Assembly: GCA_009760885.1 (NCBI GenBank)
Contig: CM019721.1
Location: 22,251,639 to 22,315,638, forward strand
From: Achatina immaculata
Taxonomy: Eukaryota; Mollusca; Gastropoda; Stylommatophora; Achatinidae
DNA: 64,000 nucleotides
Reading direction: 5' to 3'
Made by a program: the position numbers and the translations under genes. The notes beneath the pieces were generated by a model. It searched no databases, was not told the origin of the DNA, and worked only from the letters and a program-made list of their open reading frames with translations. Shown here in pieces: positions 1-11,344 of this stretch. Every line of letters begins with the position of its first letter. The first letter of the stretch is position 1.

Positions 1-266
1 CTTTAGCTTTAGACCAGCTTGAGGCGTGGACATACACATACTTTAGCTTTAGACCAGCTTGAGGCTTGGACATACACATACTTTAGCTTTAGACCAGCTT
101 GAGGCGTGGGCATACACATACTTTAGCTTTAGACCAGCTTGAGGCGTGGACATACACATACTTTAGCTTTAGACCAGCTTGAGGCGTGGACATACACATA
201 CTTTAGCTTTAGACCAGCTTGAGGCTTGGACATACACATACTTTAGCTTTAGACCAGCTTGAGGCT
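1..266. repeat. 40-bp minisatellite, cut by window start
   Basis: About 6.6 near-identical 40-bp copies containing GACCAGCTTGAGGC. Units differ by single bases such as gcgtgg/gcttgg. The array probably continues left of the window. Confidence 0.95.
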
Positions 267-668
267 TTAGCTATAGGCCAATCTTTAACCAGAACCTGCA
301 GTTGTTTGATCTGGGTGTTTTTTAAGATGTTCAAGACCATATGTTAGTTTGAAGTCCAACTATGTTTTAGATGTTTTCATATTTATATGTTTGTTAGAGA
401 TTCAACGATGTTTTAAAGGTATTCATGATTATTTGTTTATTCGAGACTGACAGATGTTTAATGGTCATAATATTTAGATTTTCCAGATTTACTTATGTTG
501 TAGTTTGAGATTATTTCTATCTGGAGGCCTGGACTGTAGAATGTGATATGTGATATGTGATCTGCCTGTTTACACGCTGAGACTTTGGCTAATTGTGTAC
601 AAAGAACCTGATGCCTCTGGAAACGTCCTTTACACTTCAAGTCTTTGTTGTTCTTGTAATTTCTGTAG
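267..668. other. AT-rich non-coding stretch
   Basis: I see no gene, recognisable element or long tandem array. Three diverged phrases around 'tatgttttagatgtttt' at 340-460 may be a decayed repeat. Confidence 0.5.
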
Positions 669-736
<68 letters not shown>

Positions 737-753
737 GACAGAGAACGAACGAA
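669..753. repeat. (GA)n-(GACA)n-(GAAC)n compound microsatellite
   Basis: Pure GA dinucleotides pass into GACA tetranucleotides and then three GAAC units at 742-753. The GAAC end abuts a LINE1-type 3' tail, so this part may be the tail repeat of that element. Confidence 0.9.
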
Positions 754-860
754 CTTAGTTTATTTTCAAAGGGTTAAGAATTAGACACGCAGGCCCGTCT
801 GACATTCTGTCCTTCATCATACAGCTTTCACTCAGTCACAGTCATTCAGCATTTGTTAAT
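742..860 (-). mobile_element. LINE1 3'-end fragment
   Basis: The segment 'aagggttaagaatt' followed by 'caggcccgtctgacattctg' and 'cttcatcatac' matches the 3' end of the LINE1 copy at 5281-5975 in the same (reverse) orientation. Only the 3' untranslated tail is clear. Homology may continue to about 1015 but is too AT-rich to call by eye. Confidence 0.65.
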
Positions 861-1019
861 GAGCATAATAATCATGAAGACACATTAAATGATTACATAA
901 AGAAATAATAAACTTATTTCATGTCCATACACTGTATACTCTGATTTATGCAACAACATGAAATAAACTTGCATTCTTACATTCATTCAAAGCTAACAAA
1001 TTTATAGAAAAGTAGTATT

Positions 1020-1020
<1 letters not shown>

Positions 1021-1073
<53 letters not shown>

Positions 1074-1110
1074 AGGGGAGAGAGAAAGAGAAAGAGTGAG
1101 AGAGAGAAGA
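1021..1110. repeat. (GA)n microsatellite
   Basis: GA dinucleotides run to about 1069, then degenerate GA-rich sequence. Confidence 0.9.
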
Positions 1111-1194
1111 ATTCACTCCAGTCTAGGACATGAAGACACGAATAAAGAGAAAAGGTAAAAAAATCAGACTTTCTCTAAAACTACATTCCTCGTC

Positions 1195-1545
1195 CTCCCA
1201 AGACATTCCAGTCACCAGTCACTAGTCACCAGTCACTAGTCACCTGTCACTAGTCACCAGTCACTAGTCATTAGTCACCTGTCACTAGTCACCAGTCACT
1301 AGTCACTAGTCACCAGTCACTAGTCACCAGTCACTAGTCACCAGTCACTAGTCATTAGTCACCTGTCACTAGTCACCAGTCACTAGTCACCAGTCACTAG
1401 TCGCCAGTCACTAGTCACCAGTCACTAGTCACCAGTCACTAGTCACTAGTCACCAGTCACTAGTCACCGGTCACTAGTCACCGGTCACTAGTCACCAGTC
1501 ACTAGTCACCAGTCACTAGTCACCGGTCACTAGTCACCACTCGAC
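1195..1545. repeat. 14-bp ACTAGT-containing minisatellite
   Basis: About 25 copies of caccagtcactagt, with variants 'cacctg', 'caccgg' and 'cattag'. Each unit carries the palindrome ACTAGT, so the array could fold into many small hairpins. Confidence 0.93.
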
Positions 1546-2035
1546 TCTCACAAGCACGACCCCTCCCCAACCTCCATTTCACGCCCATTACACCTGCTCC
1601 CAGATAACTATAAACGCGAATTGAAGTACACAAGATAATGAAGCACCTTCCACTGAGTTCAAAATAAAGACATTCTTTGCCCTTCCACCTGGATAATACA
1701 GCAGCTGAGATTTCTGTGCATATTTCATCCCCGTACATATTGAAACCATGGATCTTAAATATTTAACGAAAAATCAATTTTTAAAAAAATATATTTGTTT
1801 CAGATGTGACGATAATGTATAGATTCCTCCCACTTAATCTACAGGTTCTAGATTAAGAGATAAATCAGAGAAAAGAGCTACAGAATGCTCAGAATATGTG
1901 ACTTCTGCGTGAAAATTTGCCATGTTTAAGATCGGAAATATGTGTTTGTTTTCAGTGAAGCAGGACAGTCTGTATGTAAAACATGATAAACAGAGACACG
2001 AAATAAAATCCACTTTATTCTGCAACACTTACAAA
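1546..2035. other. Unique-looking non-coding stretch
   Basis: No coding region or repeat family is supported. Short open frames on both strands show no recognisable domain. Confidence 0.45.
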
Positions 2036-2149
2036 GTGCATGCCCTTAAAAATCTTATTTTTGTAGTTCTATCTGTTCCTCTCCACAACCTCTTTTGTTA
2101 TTTTACTTTTGGAAGAGCGATAGATGTCCTCCTTTTAATTTCCCTCTAT
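2036..2149 (-). mobile_element. LINE3 internal fragment
   Basis: The text 'cccttaaaaatcttatttt' followed by 'gtagttct' and 'gaagagcgatagatgtcctc' matches the reverse-strand LINE3 copies at 41303-42717 (around 41750-41850) and 59026-60937. Both ends are truncated: no 3' tail is present and the right side passes straight into a minisatellite. Confidence 0.8.
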
Positions 2150-2375
2150 GTAGCCTACACTTTTTTATTTAAAGAATTAGGTAACCTTCACTTTTTTATT
2201 TAAAGAACTAGGTAACCTTCACTTTCTTTTTTCTTTTAAGACTTAGGTAATCTACACATTAAAAAAATAATTAGATAACCCACACTTTTTTATTTAAAGA
2301 ATTATCGAACCTACACTTTTTTGTTTCAAGAATTATCGAAACTACACTTTTTTTTCCTTGAAGATTTAGGTATCC
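2150..2375. repeat. ~31-bp AT-rich minisatellite
   Basis: About seven diverged copies around 'cacttttttatttaaagaa' and 'ttaggtaacct'. It directly abuts the LINE3 fragment. Confidence 0.8.
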
Positions 2376-2472
2376 AACACCGTTCAAGCGCACTTCATGA
2401 GTTGAATCACAATTCTCTTCATTTCCTGTTTTCTAATCTTCGTCTTCTTCTAAATGGAGATTGGGATGTTTT

Positions 2473-3070
2473 ATCATCATCATCATCATCATCATCAGGT
2501 GCCGTGCCGACTGGCGTTGGCTATTATGCTTCTCCAGAGTACACGATCCTTCATGCAGGCCATCAGCTCATTTGGTGATCTCCTCTCACACCATCCTGTC
2601 AAACTGTCCAGTATCATTTCTCTTGGTCTTCCTCTTGATCTTCTTCCTTCTATTTTTCCTGTTGTTATAATATTTTCAATGCCCCCTCTTCTCATTGCAT
2701 GTCCTATGAAAGTACATTGTCTCTCTCTTATCTTTTTGACAAGGTTTTTTGTCTCTCCAGCTCTTCTCCTACATTCTTCATTAGTTATTTTTGCTGTCCA
2801 GGGGATTCGCAACATTCTTCTAATAAACCACATTTCTGCTGCTTTCAATGATTTTTGTGCAGACTTGCCTATTGTCCATGATTCACTTCCATATAACAAG
2901 ATAGGTTCAATATAGCATTTTAGGACTAGTTTTCTAACATTCATTGATAAAGATGTGTTAGCTAATATGTTTCTCATTCTCTGAAATGCAGTCTTTGCCT
3001 GGGCTATTCTTTTCCTAATTTCTGTTCTGCATTTCCCATCTGAAGTTATTACTGCTCCAAGGTATTTGTT
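2473..3070 (-). mobile_element. LINE2 5'-truncated copy (RTE-like)
   Basis: On the reverse strand this encodes the C-terminal part of a LINE2 reverse transcriptase protein (open frame 2495-2977). Visible pieces are LLYGSESWTIG, FIRRMLRIPW and RSRGRPREMILDSLT, ending in ANASRHGT. It matches the same part of the longer LINE2 at 29827-33142. The 3' end runs into an (ATC)8 tail at 2476-2499. Similarity stops near 3070, just upstream of the FKYLG-type motif, so this is a 5'-truncated dead copy. The local frame is intact and includes the TNEEC stretch that is frameshifted in the longer copy. Confidence 0.88.
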
Positions 3071-3419
3071 TGATGGCCAGACTTATTTCTGTATCAGATG
3101 GTCCCAGGTTTAATGGTCACCATCGCGCTCTGCAATAAGTGGGCTGCGAAGCTAAACAGATGCGGACAACCGTTATTTGGCACAAGATGGTGCTTGTTGT
3201 GGTGTCTGCAAAGTATGCAACCATTAATACAAGCTAAATTCAATATGCAGTGTACATTTCTTGTATACTATTTAGCTCACTGTGGCGAGAGCTGTACAGG
3301 GCAGAGAGCATGTGAATGAGGTCAACACTTCTTGCCTGCACTTGTACTCGGTGATTCCTATGAAAGTCCAAATTTAGCATCCTTCTTGTTCTTGCTGTCT
3401 CTTTCATTCGCTGTTTTTA

Positions 3420-3985
3420 GTAAACTTCTAGGTTTGTACAGAAGATCTGTGGTGATGGTTTGTGTAGAAGATCTGTGGTAATGGTTTGTATAGAAGATGT
3501 ATGGTCATGGTTTGTACAGATCTATGGCGATGGTTTGTATAGAAGATCCGTGGTGATAGTTTGTATAGAATATCAGTGGTGATTGTCTGTACAGAAGATC
3601 TGTGGTGATAGTTTGTATAGGAGATCTATGGTGATGGTTTGTATAGAAGATCTATGGTGATGGTTTGTATAGGAGATCTATGGTGATGGTTTGTATAGAA
3701 GATCTCTAGTGATGGTTTATATAGAAGATCTTCGGTGATGGTTTGTTTAGAAGATCTGTGGTAATGGTTTGTATAGAAAATCTGTGGTTTTGGTTTGTAT
3801 AAAAGATCTGTGGTGCTGGTTTGTATAGAAGATATATGGTGATGGTTTGTATAGACGATCTCTAGTGATGGTTTGTATAGGAGATCTGCGGTGATGGTTT
3901 GTGTAGAAGATCTATGGCGATGATTTGTATGAAAGATCTGTGGTGATGGTTTGTATAGAAGATCTGTGGTGATGATTGTGTCCTG
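3420..3985. repeat. 26-bp minisatellite
   Basis: About 21 copies around 'ggtttgtatagaagatctgt', with point and small indel variants. Reverse-strand open frames rich in 'YTNHH' and 'DLLYKP' are products of this array, not genes. Confidence 0.92.
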
Positions 3986-4049
3986 CTTGTATCTGACACA
4001 GTTATCTGCATCACGGGAAGAAGTTCTTGAAAAAATACGAAAACACATT

Positions 4050-4140
4050 TGTATACACACACGTATACACACGTATACACACAGGTATACACACACGTAT
4101 ACACAACACACACACGTATACACAACACACACACGTATAT
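4050..4140. repeat. (GTATACAC)-type microsatellite
   Basis: Alternating purine/pyrimidine repeats of 'acacgtatac' and 'acacac', potentially Z-DNA-forming. Confidence 0.85.
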
Positions 4141-4436
4141 ATATTTACCACACATACACAAAGTGTTTTTAAAAAAGGGAACTTTTGCCATAGAGACGTA
4201 AGTGCTGATTGGACAACATTGTAAGCACTGTCCCATTGAAAGTAATCCGGTATACTGGTGACACACCCACACTTCTTCCATTGATGGAATACTTCCTGGA
4301 ACACTTTTTCTGTGATGGTGTGCATTTTCCTGAAGCTCCTTTATGGTTTGGAAACGACGTCCTTTCAAAGTAACCTTTATGAAAACATTTTTTCATACGT
4401 AGATTCATATAAGAAACGTAGATTCGTATAAGAAAC

Positions 4437-4543
4437 ATCACCATCATCGTCATTATCAGGTGCCGTGCCGACTGGCGTTGGCTATTATGCTTCTCCAGAA
4501 TACCCGATCCCTCATGCAGGCCATCAGTTCAGTTGGTGAACAT
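4437..4543 (-). mobile_element. LINE2 3'-terminal fragment
   Basis: Degenerate ATC repeats are followed by 'aggtgccgtgccgactggcg' and 'ctattatgcttctccag', the reverse complement of the LINE2 3' terminus seen at 2500, 29840 and 53990. Only about 90 bp of element remain. Confidence 0.82.
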
Positions 4544-4559
4544 AGATTTATTAAATCTC

Positions 4560-4845
4560 AGATAATAATAACAAATAGGAAATAATTAATATACAAAATA
4601 TCGTCCCGAGAAGCCCATGTGTAATAATAACAGAAGCAAATTTAACATAAAGCTGTTATAATAACAGAAACAAATTTAACATAAAGCTGGTTTAATAACA
4701 GAAGCAAATTTAACACAAAGCTGGTATAATAACAGAAGCTATTTTATCATAAAGCTGGTATAATAACAGAAGAGAATTTAACATAAAGCTGGTATAATAA
4801 CAGAAGCAATTTTAACGTAAAGCTGGTGTAATAACAGAACCAAAT
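4560..4845. repeat. 34-bp minisatellite, left half
   Basis: About eight copies around 'aataacagaagcaaatttaa' and 'cataaagctggt'. The same unit resumes at 7258-7696, so the array is split by 2.4 kb of mobile DNA. Confidence 0.9.
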
Positions 4846-5262
4846 ATATATACATATAAATAGATGTATATGTGTGTGTGTGTGTATGTTCCAGCATCAC
4901 GCTGGAACGCCTGCAGCAATTTCAACCAAACTTGGTACACATATGACTTACAATCTGGAAAAGTATAATGTGGGGGTAAGATACCTTCCTATCTCCCCTA
5001 GGGGTCGAGGGTAACATGTATAATTAATCGAAAACGAACGATAGTAAAACTAGCCCTGTGAAGGAAGGGATGTAACTCCCGTTACATTTATGCGCACTGC
5101 CTGCATCGGGTTTTGGGCCGTGCCATACACAAGTCGATGACGTTATATCTGCTGAGGTGCCTGAACCAACACAAGATCCTGAACTGTTTGCTGTGGTAAC
5201 GAAAACATCAGGCATCACAGCACTGCTCAGGGACTGTGTGCCCTGTTCTTTTTTTTCAAATT
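4846..5262 (+). mobile_element. Helitron-like 5' non-coding region
   Basis: Alternating AT and TGTG repeats lead into 'tgttccagcatcacgctgga' and 'caaacttggtacacatatga', then 'taattaatcgaaaacgaacg' near 5023. This resembles 5' leaders I associate with animal Helitrons (recalled family knowledge, not a search). Part of it (about 5005-5100) recurs at about 6645-6760, just upstream of a Helitron helicase remnant, which supports the call. Confidence 0.5.
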
Positions 5263-5280
5263 AGCTTTTCAAATTAGGGA

Positions 5281-5975
5281 GATTGATTGATTGATTGATC
5301 TTTATTTCAGAAGGGTTAAGAATTGGGCATGCAGGCCCGTCTGACATTCTGCCCTTTATCATACATCTTTCACTCTATTCCAGACATTCTGCAAATATGC
5401 TGTTCATATAACAAACATAACTAACATTGAAGCTGAGAGACATAAAATAAAATATAACATTTACGTTTCGCTCTTAAACATTCACTCAGTACAGAAGTAA
5501 CTACATACATTATAAATAACTATCTACTAAACAAAATTTTCGAGACTATTCAGAAAACAATTAATTGTATTCGGTGTCTGTAAGAGCAGTTTAAAATAAC
5601 ATGGAGGCATGTAGTCGACATCAAATAGATATTGGTAAAGCTTGTAGTTGTAGGAAGGAGTATAATTTATATTTTTTATATAGGATGGGAGGGTATTCCA
5701 AAGATGAGCAGCAAAATAACTAAAGCTTTTCTTGTAAAGATCAAGTCTAGGTTTTGGAAGACATATGTTGTTCAAGCGTTGGCTGCACTTTGGGCTAAAT
5801 TGAAACAGGTTCCATAGATAGGGCGGAGCATGACGTGAAAGAATTTGATGTACCAACTTGGCTTTGTTAAAGAGGAACCTGTTCTTAAGAGGTAGTATTT
5901 TGATACGTTTGTGCTGGTTAGTTGTTTGTGCTTGATCTTTGTCACTAATAAGCTTTACTGCTCGCTTTTGGAATG
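5281..5975 (-). mobile_element. LINE1 5'-truncated copy (CR1/Jockey-like)
   Basis: A (GATT)5 tail at 5281-5300 is followed by the shared LINE1 3' end. Reverse-strand coding then covers the last ~145 residues of the protein, with LPLKNRFLFNKAKLVHQIL, HAPPYLWNLF and the characteristic C-terminal FAAHLWNTLP. The homologous part of the copy at 13507-16268 reads RALNVICDKH and KILPLKN. Homology stops near 5975 in GA-rich DNA. The N-terminal 'LSLSLSLS' of the longer open frame is translated GA repeat, not protein. Confidence 0.87.
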
Positions 5976-6300
5976 AGAGAGGGAGAGATAGAGGGAGGGG
6001 GAGAGAGAAGAAGAGAGAGGGAGAGAGACGGGGAGGGAGATAAAGAAGGAGAGAGAATTTGGGATAGAGAGAGAGGGAGAGAGACAGAGAGAGATTTGAG
6101 ATCGCCATGTTTCTCCCATGGACAACTTTAGGAGAGAGAGAGAGAAGGTGATAGAGAAAGGGAGAGAGAGAAGGTGAGAGAGAAGGAGAGAAGGTGACAT
6201 AGATGGAGAGAGAGGGAGGGAGAGGGAGAGAAAGAGAGGGAAGAGAAAGAAGGAGAGAGAGGGACAGGGAGAGAGAGATTAGGAGAGAGAGAGATTTCAG
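5976..6300. repeat. GA-rich microsatellite region
   Basis: Imperfect GAGAGG/GAGA repeats. Two related ~38-bp phrases, 'cgccatgtttctcccatgg' near 6102 and 'gtctcccacggacaact' near 6311, are embedded; the reverse complement recurs at 7188-7235. Confidence 0.8.
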
Positions 6301-6337
6301 ATCGTCATGTGTCTCCCACGGACAACTAAGCTTACTT

Positions 6338-6560
6338 GAAGAAGAGACATTATGACAGTGCTCATAGACAAGGGGTGCACATGGAAGGAAGCAGAGAATA
6401 ATTCCAAGAACAAGGATGATTGGAGAGCCTTTATATGTGGCCTATGCTTTCGGGGGAGTGAAAGGCGACGACGACGACGACGACGACAACGACGATGATG
6501 GTGATGATGATGATGATGGTGGTGATGGTGGTGGTGGTGGTGATGATGATGATGATGATA
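6338..6560 (+). mobile_element. LINE5 3'-end fragment
   Basis: 'gagacattatgacagtgctc' to 'gggggagtgaaaggcgacga' matches the 3' end of the LINE5 copy at 45035-47042 (around 46890-47020). It encodes the decayed C-terminus (TWKEAEN-like) and ends in (GAC)n followed by (GAT)n, the tail of this lineage. Confidence 0.83.
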
Positions 6561-6594
6561 AGTCCAAACAATTTTGATGGTCTCTTAAATAGTC

Positions 6595-7250
6595 CCCATC
6601 GCCATGGGGGGGGGGGGGGGTGAGAGATGGGATGGGTGGGATGGGGGCGACATGTAAAAGTAATCGAAAACGAGCGATATTAGTGTCGATTCCAAAGTTT
6701 TCTGGGTCGCTGAGATGAGTAGTGACACTCCCGATGCAGTTTATGCTCATGTTCAGCTTCCATCGGCATGGGAGCTGTGAGGAGGTAAAAATTAGGGTGG
6801 GATCTCCAATAATTTTACTACGGAACCTCGACCCGCCAAAACTTTTCAACGGCACAAGACTGTGTGTAAAGATGATGCTGGGCAATGCAATTGAAGCGAC
6901 TATCTTAACAGGACAGGGAGAGGGTGAAGCAGTTTTTATCCCATGGATACCGCTCATTCCGACCGATCTTCCTTTTAACTTTAATAGATTGCAATTTCCA
7001 GTGACACTTGCGCTCTCGATCACTATCAACAAGTCACAAGAGCAGTCTACATTTTATAGAGTAAACTCTTACAAATTCACTATAACATTAATTTAACTTA
7101 AAACTTGATTATATACACTATTTTTAGTTTCACCTCCAGGAGCAAGAATAAATAATTTTTTGAGTGAACCCACCATTGAACAAGCAGCATAAGGTTGTCC
7201 GTGGGAGAAACATGGCCATCTCAAGTCCACTGCGCGGTGTTAATAATTAA
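6595..7250 (+). pseudogene. Helitron helicase C-terminal remnant
   Basis: The open frame 6722-7096 contains SPIILLRNLDPPKLFNGTRL, EATILTG, FIPWIPLIPTDLPF and LQFPVTLALSITINKSQ. These are the closing blocks of the Pif1-like helicase domain of animal Helitrons; the last corresponds to the motif VI TINKAQGQS block, here altered to SQEQS. Only about 90 helicase residues (6786-7051) remain. They sit directly downstream of a second copy of the Helitron leader (about 6645-6760), so the replication-initiator domain and most of the helicase are missing. A run of 16 G at 6606 marks further damage. A host Pif1 gene is unlikely because the match is to Helitron-specific wording. Confidence 0.8.
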
Positions 7251-7257
7251 TACATAA

Positions 7258-7696
7258 ATAAATAATTCATAAACATAAAGCTGCTATAATAACAGATACA
7301 AATTTAACATAAACTATTATAATAACAGAAACAAATTTAACATAAACTATTATAATAACAGAAACAAATTTAACATAAACTATTATAATAACAGAAACAA
7401 ATTTAACATAAACTATTATAATAACAGAAACAAATTTAACATAAACTATTATAATAACAGAAACAAATTAAACATAAAACTAGTATAATAATAGAAACAA
7501 ATTTAGCATACCGCTGCTATGATAACAGATACAAATTTAACATAAAGCTGGTATAATAACAGAAACAAATTTAACAACATAAAACTAGTATAATAATAGA
7601 AACAAATTTAGCATACCGCTGCTATGATAACAGATACAAATTTAACATAAAGCTGGTATAATAACAGAAACAAATTTAACATACAGCTGATATAAT
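7258..7696. repeat. 34-bp minisatellite, right half
   Basis: About 13 copies of the unit seen at 4560-4845. One ~105-bp segment ('aaactagtataataatagaa' to 'gctgctatgataacagat') is itself duplicated at 7480 and 7580. Confidence 0.92.
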
Positions 7697-7788
7697 GGAA
7701 GCAAATTTCATGGACAAAAGACAAGTACTAAAACAACATAAACTGAAAAGAGGAATAACAAAGTAAAAAGTGAAGTGAACTGAGTATG

Positions 7789-8182
<394 letters not shown>

Positions 8183-8282
8183 GAACCTTTAGTGCCCAGG
8201 GTACACGGGGCTTCCGGAAGTTTTCCACAAACGCCTGTCCTTTGCCTTCTTTCTGTTCTTGCCCAGAGTATGGCCTAGAGCA

Positions 8283-8400
8283 CTGTGAAATCCAAGGAAA
8301 GATTTCTTGAACTTTATTTGCAAAGAGTGAAGAACTGAGCATTTTGATCTTTATTATGCAACTTTATGTTCGTTACAGATATTATACATAAAACATTATA
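8283..8400 (-). mobile_element. Possible LINE1 3'-tail relic
   Basis: 'gaactttatttgcaaagagt' and 'gaagaactgagcattttgat' resemble the LINE1 3' end at 5297-5360 in the same orientation, with much divergence. No tail repeat or boundaries are clear. Confidence 0.35.
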
Positions 8401-8449
8401 CTGAACGTACTATATTATATTATTATAAAAATGTTATAAATATTAAAAA

Positions 8450-9376
8450 GGATGTATACTGTCTCCTTTACTTTTTGGGATTACAATAGACTTCATAATG
8501 AAAAAATGCTGCACAGGTAACACAGGTATTGACTGGGTACATGGGACCCAACTAGAAGATCTTGATTTTGCTGATGACATAACTCTTATGTGAATAAGAT
8601 AATAATGTGAATTTCATGCAAGAAAAAACAGATAGCCTATCTTCACTGGCTAGCAAAATAGGACTTGAAATTAACAAGGACAAAACAAAAATAATGAAAA
8701 TTCCTCTCAATCAAAATGGAAAAATACACAGAGAAGGGACATATATTGAAGAAGTCAATCAATTTGCATACCTTGGCAGCTACATAGACCAGGATGGTGA
8801 CACTAGAAAGGAAGTTAGGATCAGAATTGCAAAAGCAGCATCAATCTTCAAGAATCTTGAGAACATATGGAATTCAAAAGTTATAAGCACAAAAACCAAG
8901 TTAAGACTATTCAATTCAAATGTAATATCCACCCTCATTTATGCATGCGAAAGCTGGAAAACAACTAAAGAAATAGAAAAGAAATTAGACTCTTTTGAAA
9001 ACAAATGCCTAAGGAAAATACTCGGTATAAAGTGGAATGAATTCAAGAACAATGCAGAGATAAGACAGATGACTGAACAACAACCAGTCTCATGGGTGAT
9101 CAGGAAAAGGAGATGGACATATGTTGGTCACTTGATGAGAAGAAATGATCAGAGAATCCCAAAACAAGCTATCAAGTGGGACACAACAGGCCGAAGAAAA
9201 AGAGGCAGACCACGTGAAACTCTGAAGAGGACATTATTAAGAGAGGCCAAATTAACAGGCATAAAATCCTTTGATGAGGTTGAAAGACTCGCCGAAGACA
9301 GGAAATATTGGCGAACTACTTTGCGAGCCCTATGTGACGTCTAACGGCACGGGAAGGATATAAGATATAATATAAG
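8450..9376 (+). mobile_element. LINE4 5'-truncated copy with 12-bp TSD
   Basis: The insert is bounded by AAATATTAAAAA at 8438-8449 and 9377-9388. It encodes the C-terminal half of a LINE reverse transcriptase. GCILSPLLFG opens at the very first base, the catalytic-site variant LDFADDITLM follows near 8565, then a UGA. The open frame 8607-9344 carries the thumb and C-terminal region (FAYLGSYID, LIYACESWK, CLRKILGIKW, RRWTYVGHLMRR, GRRKRGRPRETLKRT). The 3' end is 'ggcacgggaaggatataaga' followed by ATATAAGA-like repeats. The premature stop makes it non-functional. The TSD is low-complexity but perfect. Confidence 0.9.
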
Positions 9377-9388
9377 AAATATTAAAAA

Positions 9389-10084
9389 AGACTTTAAGAC
9401 TGAATAAGAAAACTGAAATAACAAAGTTCAAATGTCAAAACTATTACCTTCACTGTCGCCAACTTTCTCAGTAGAAGATATAACTTCATACTCTCAACAA
9501 AGCTGCCTTCTCTGTCTTCATAATAATAAATATCTACCAAACTATTATGCAGTTGGGTAACTCAGTTTAAAATCATTTAATTTCGAACCCTGTAATGAGA
9601 GTCTAAAGTAATGGAAAAAATAGACAGACGGGTAGACAAACATCAGATACAGACAGACATACAGACAGACAGACAGGCAGGCAGGTAGGTAGGTAAAGAG
9701 TGAGTGAGGAAGGATGAATAATTTGGTGTGGAGAAGGAAATTGTTCATCCTGGAACACCCCGAAAATGTGAACGCTAGCCTAGATCAGCCGCAGTTCTCA
9801 TACTTGTCGGTACATTGTTTGTATAACAGTATCTTCCACGAAACGTAAGCTGGAATTTTCTATACTATCGTTTTGCTCCAGTTTATGATATTTCTAGTGT
9901 GCCCAGTGCAAGTTGCTTTGTGCTATTTTAGTGCAAGATTAAGATATTTCTGTATGAATAGCTTCCCAGTGTGAATCTGACATTGAATGAAGATGTGTCA
10001 CGTTGGTGAAGGTTTCCTAAGCTTTAATGAAGTGATTGTACTACGTTTCATGTTTACTTCCATAGTAATTAATTCTCTGCTCTT
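9389..10084. other. Non-coding stretch with GACA/GGCA microsatellite
   Basis: An imperfect GACA-GGCA-GGTA microsatellite lies at about 9625-9695. Nothing else is recognised. Confidence 0.5.
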
Positions 10085-10290
10085 TTAAATGAGATGTATG
10101 GTGATCATTTCATGTGTCAAGTGTGGTGACGAGATGTATGGTGGTGATTTCATATGTCAAGTGTGGTGACGAGATGTATGGTGATGATTTCATTTGTCAA
10201 GTGTGGTGACGAGATGTATGGTGATGATTTCATGTGTCAAGTGTGGTGACGAGATGTATGGTGATGATTTCATGTGTCATGTGTGGTGAC
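10085..10290. repeat. 40-bp minisatellite
   Basis: About five copies around 'gtgtggtgacgagatgtatg' and 'gtgatgatttcat'. Confidence 0.92.
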
Positions 10291-10384
10291 ATAAGCTCAG
10301 TCTCGCGGAGAGCACTGAGATTAGGATATTATCAACAGCGCTCTGAGCATGTGCTGCGTTTAACTAAGTTCTTCAGATGTCTTA

Positions 10385-10650
10385 CCAAGCTTAAGAGAGC
10401 TCTGGTGTTAACTTAAAGAGAGTTCTGGTGATAACGTTCCTAGTTTAAGAGAGCTCTGATGTTAACTTACCTAGTTTAGAGAGTTCTGGTGTTAACATAG
10501 CTAGTTTAAGAGAGTCCTCATGTCAACTTATCTAGTTTAAGAGAGTTCTCATGTTAACTTACCTAGTTTAAGAGAGTTCAGATGTTAACATACAGAGCTT
10601 AAGAGAGTTCAGATGTTAACTTACCTAGTTTAAGAGAGCTCTGGTGCATT
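10385..10650. repeat. ~31-bp minisatellite
   Basis: About eight copies around 'agtttaagagagttctggtg' and 'ttaactta'. Confidence 0.88.
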
Positions 10651-10689
10651 TTTTGGTGCAAAATGTATTTTAATTAGTTCCAATGTAGT

Positions 10690-11065
10690 TCCTTATTTTG
10701 TTTTTGACTTTCATGATATAATCTGTACATATAATCTAACATGGGATTTTTACTTTCAGGACAAATCCTGTACACATAACCTACCATGGAGTTTTGATTT
10801 TCACGACACAATCTGTACACATAATCTAACATTGGGTTTTGACTTTCAGGACAGCTCTATACACATAGCCTAAAATGAGGTTTTTAGTTTCAGGACAACT
10901 CTATACACGTCTCATAACATGGGGTTTTGACTTTAAGAACAACTATATACTCGTAACATAACATGGGGTTTTGACTTTAAGAACAACTATACACACATAA
11001 CATAACATAGGGCTTTGAGTTTCAGGACAACTCTATACACATAACCTAACATGGCATTTTCGACA
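10690..11065. repeat. Diverged ~50-bp minisatellite
   Basis: About seven diverged copies around 'gggttttgactttcaggaca' and 'atacacataacctaac'. Units vary in length. Confidence 0.8.
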
Positions 11066-11344
11066 CTGTTTAGATGTGTCTGATTTAGAAGAGTTCAAGA
11101 TCATATTCGTAGTAGAGATTTATAGAAGTGATCTAGAGATACTGTCTGTCATAAGAGTCTTTGTACTCTAGGAAATCTGAAGAGCAGCCCAGTTCGTGAT
11201 TGGCCTGTTTTACACTAGAGTTTCTTGCCAAGTGAGGAACAAGACAGTAAAACCTGTTGCCCTTAGCAACAATACTTTATATTTCAGGTCTTTTTGTTCT
11301 TTTTATTTTTGTGGTGGAGGATAAATCATTTGAGAGAATGAGGT

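Noticed and set aside
1..266. Telomeric or subtelomeric repeat at the window start
   Set aside because: The 40-bp unit has no TTAGGG-like runs; the window edge is arbitrary.
2454..2915. 153-codon ORF starting with a poly-His run
   Set aside because: It is antisense to LINE2; the His run is the (ATC)n tail.
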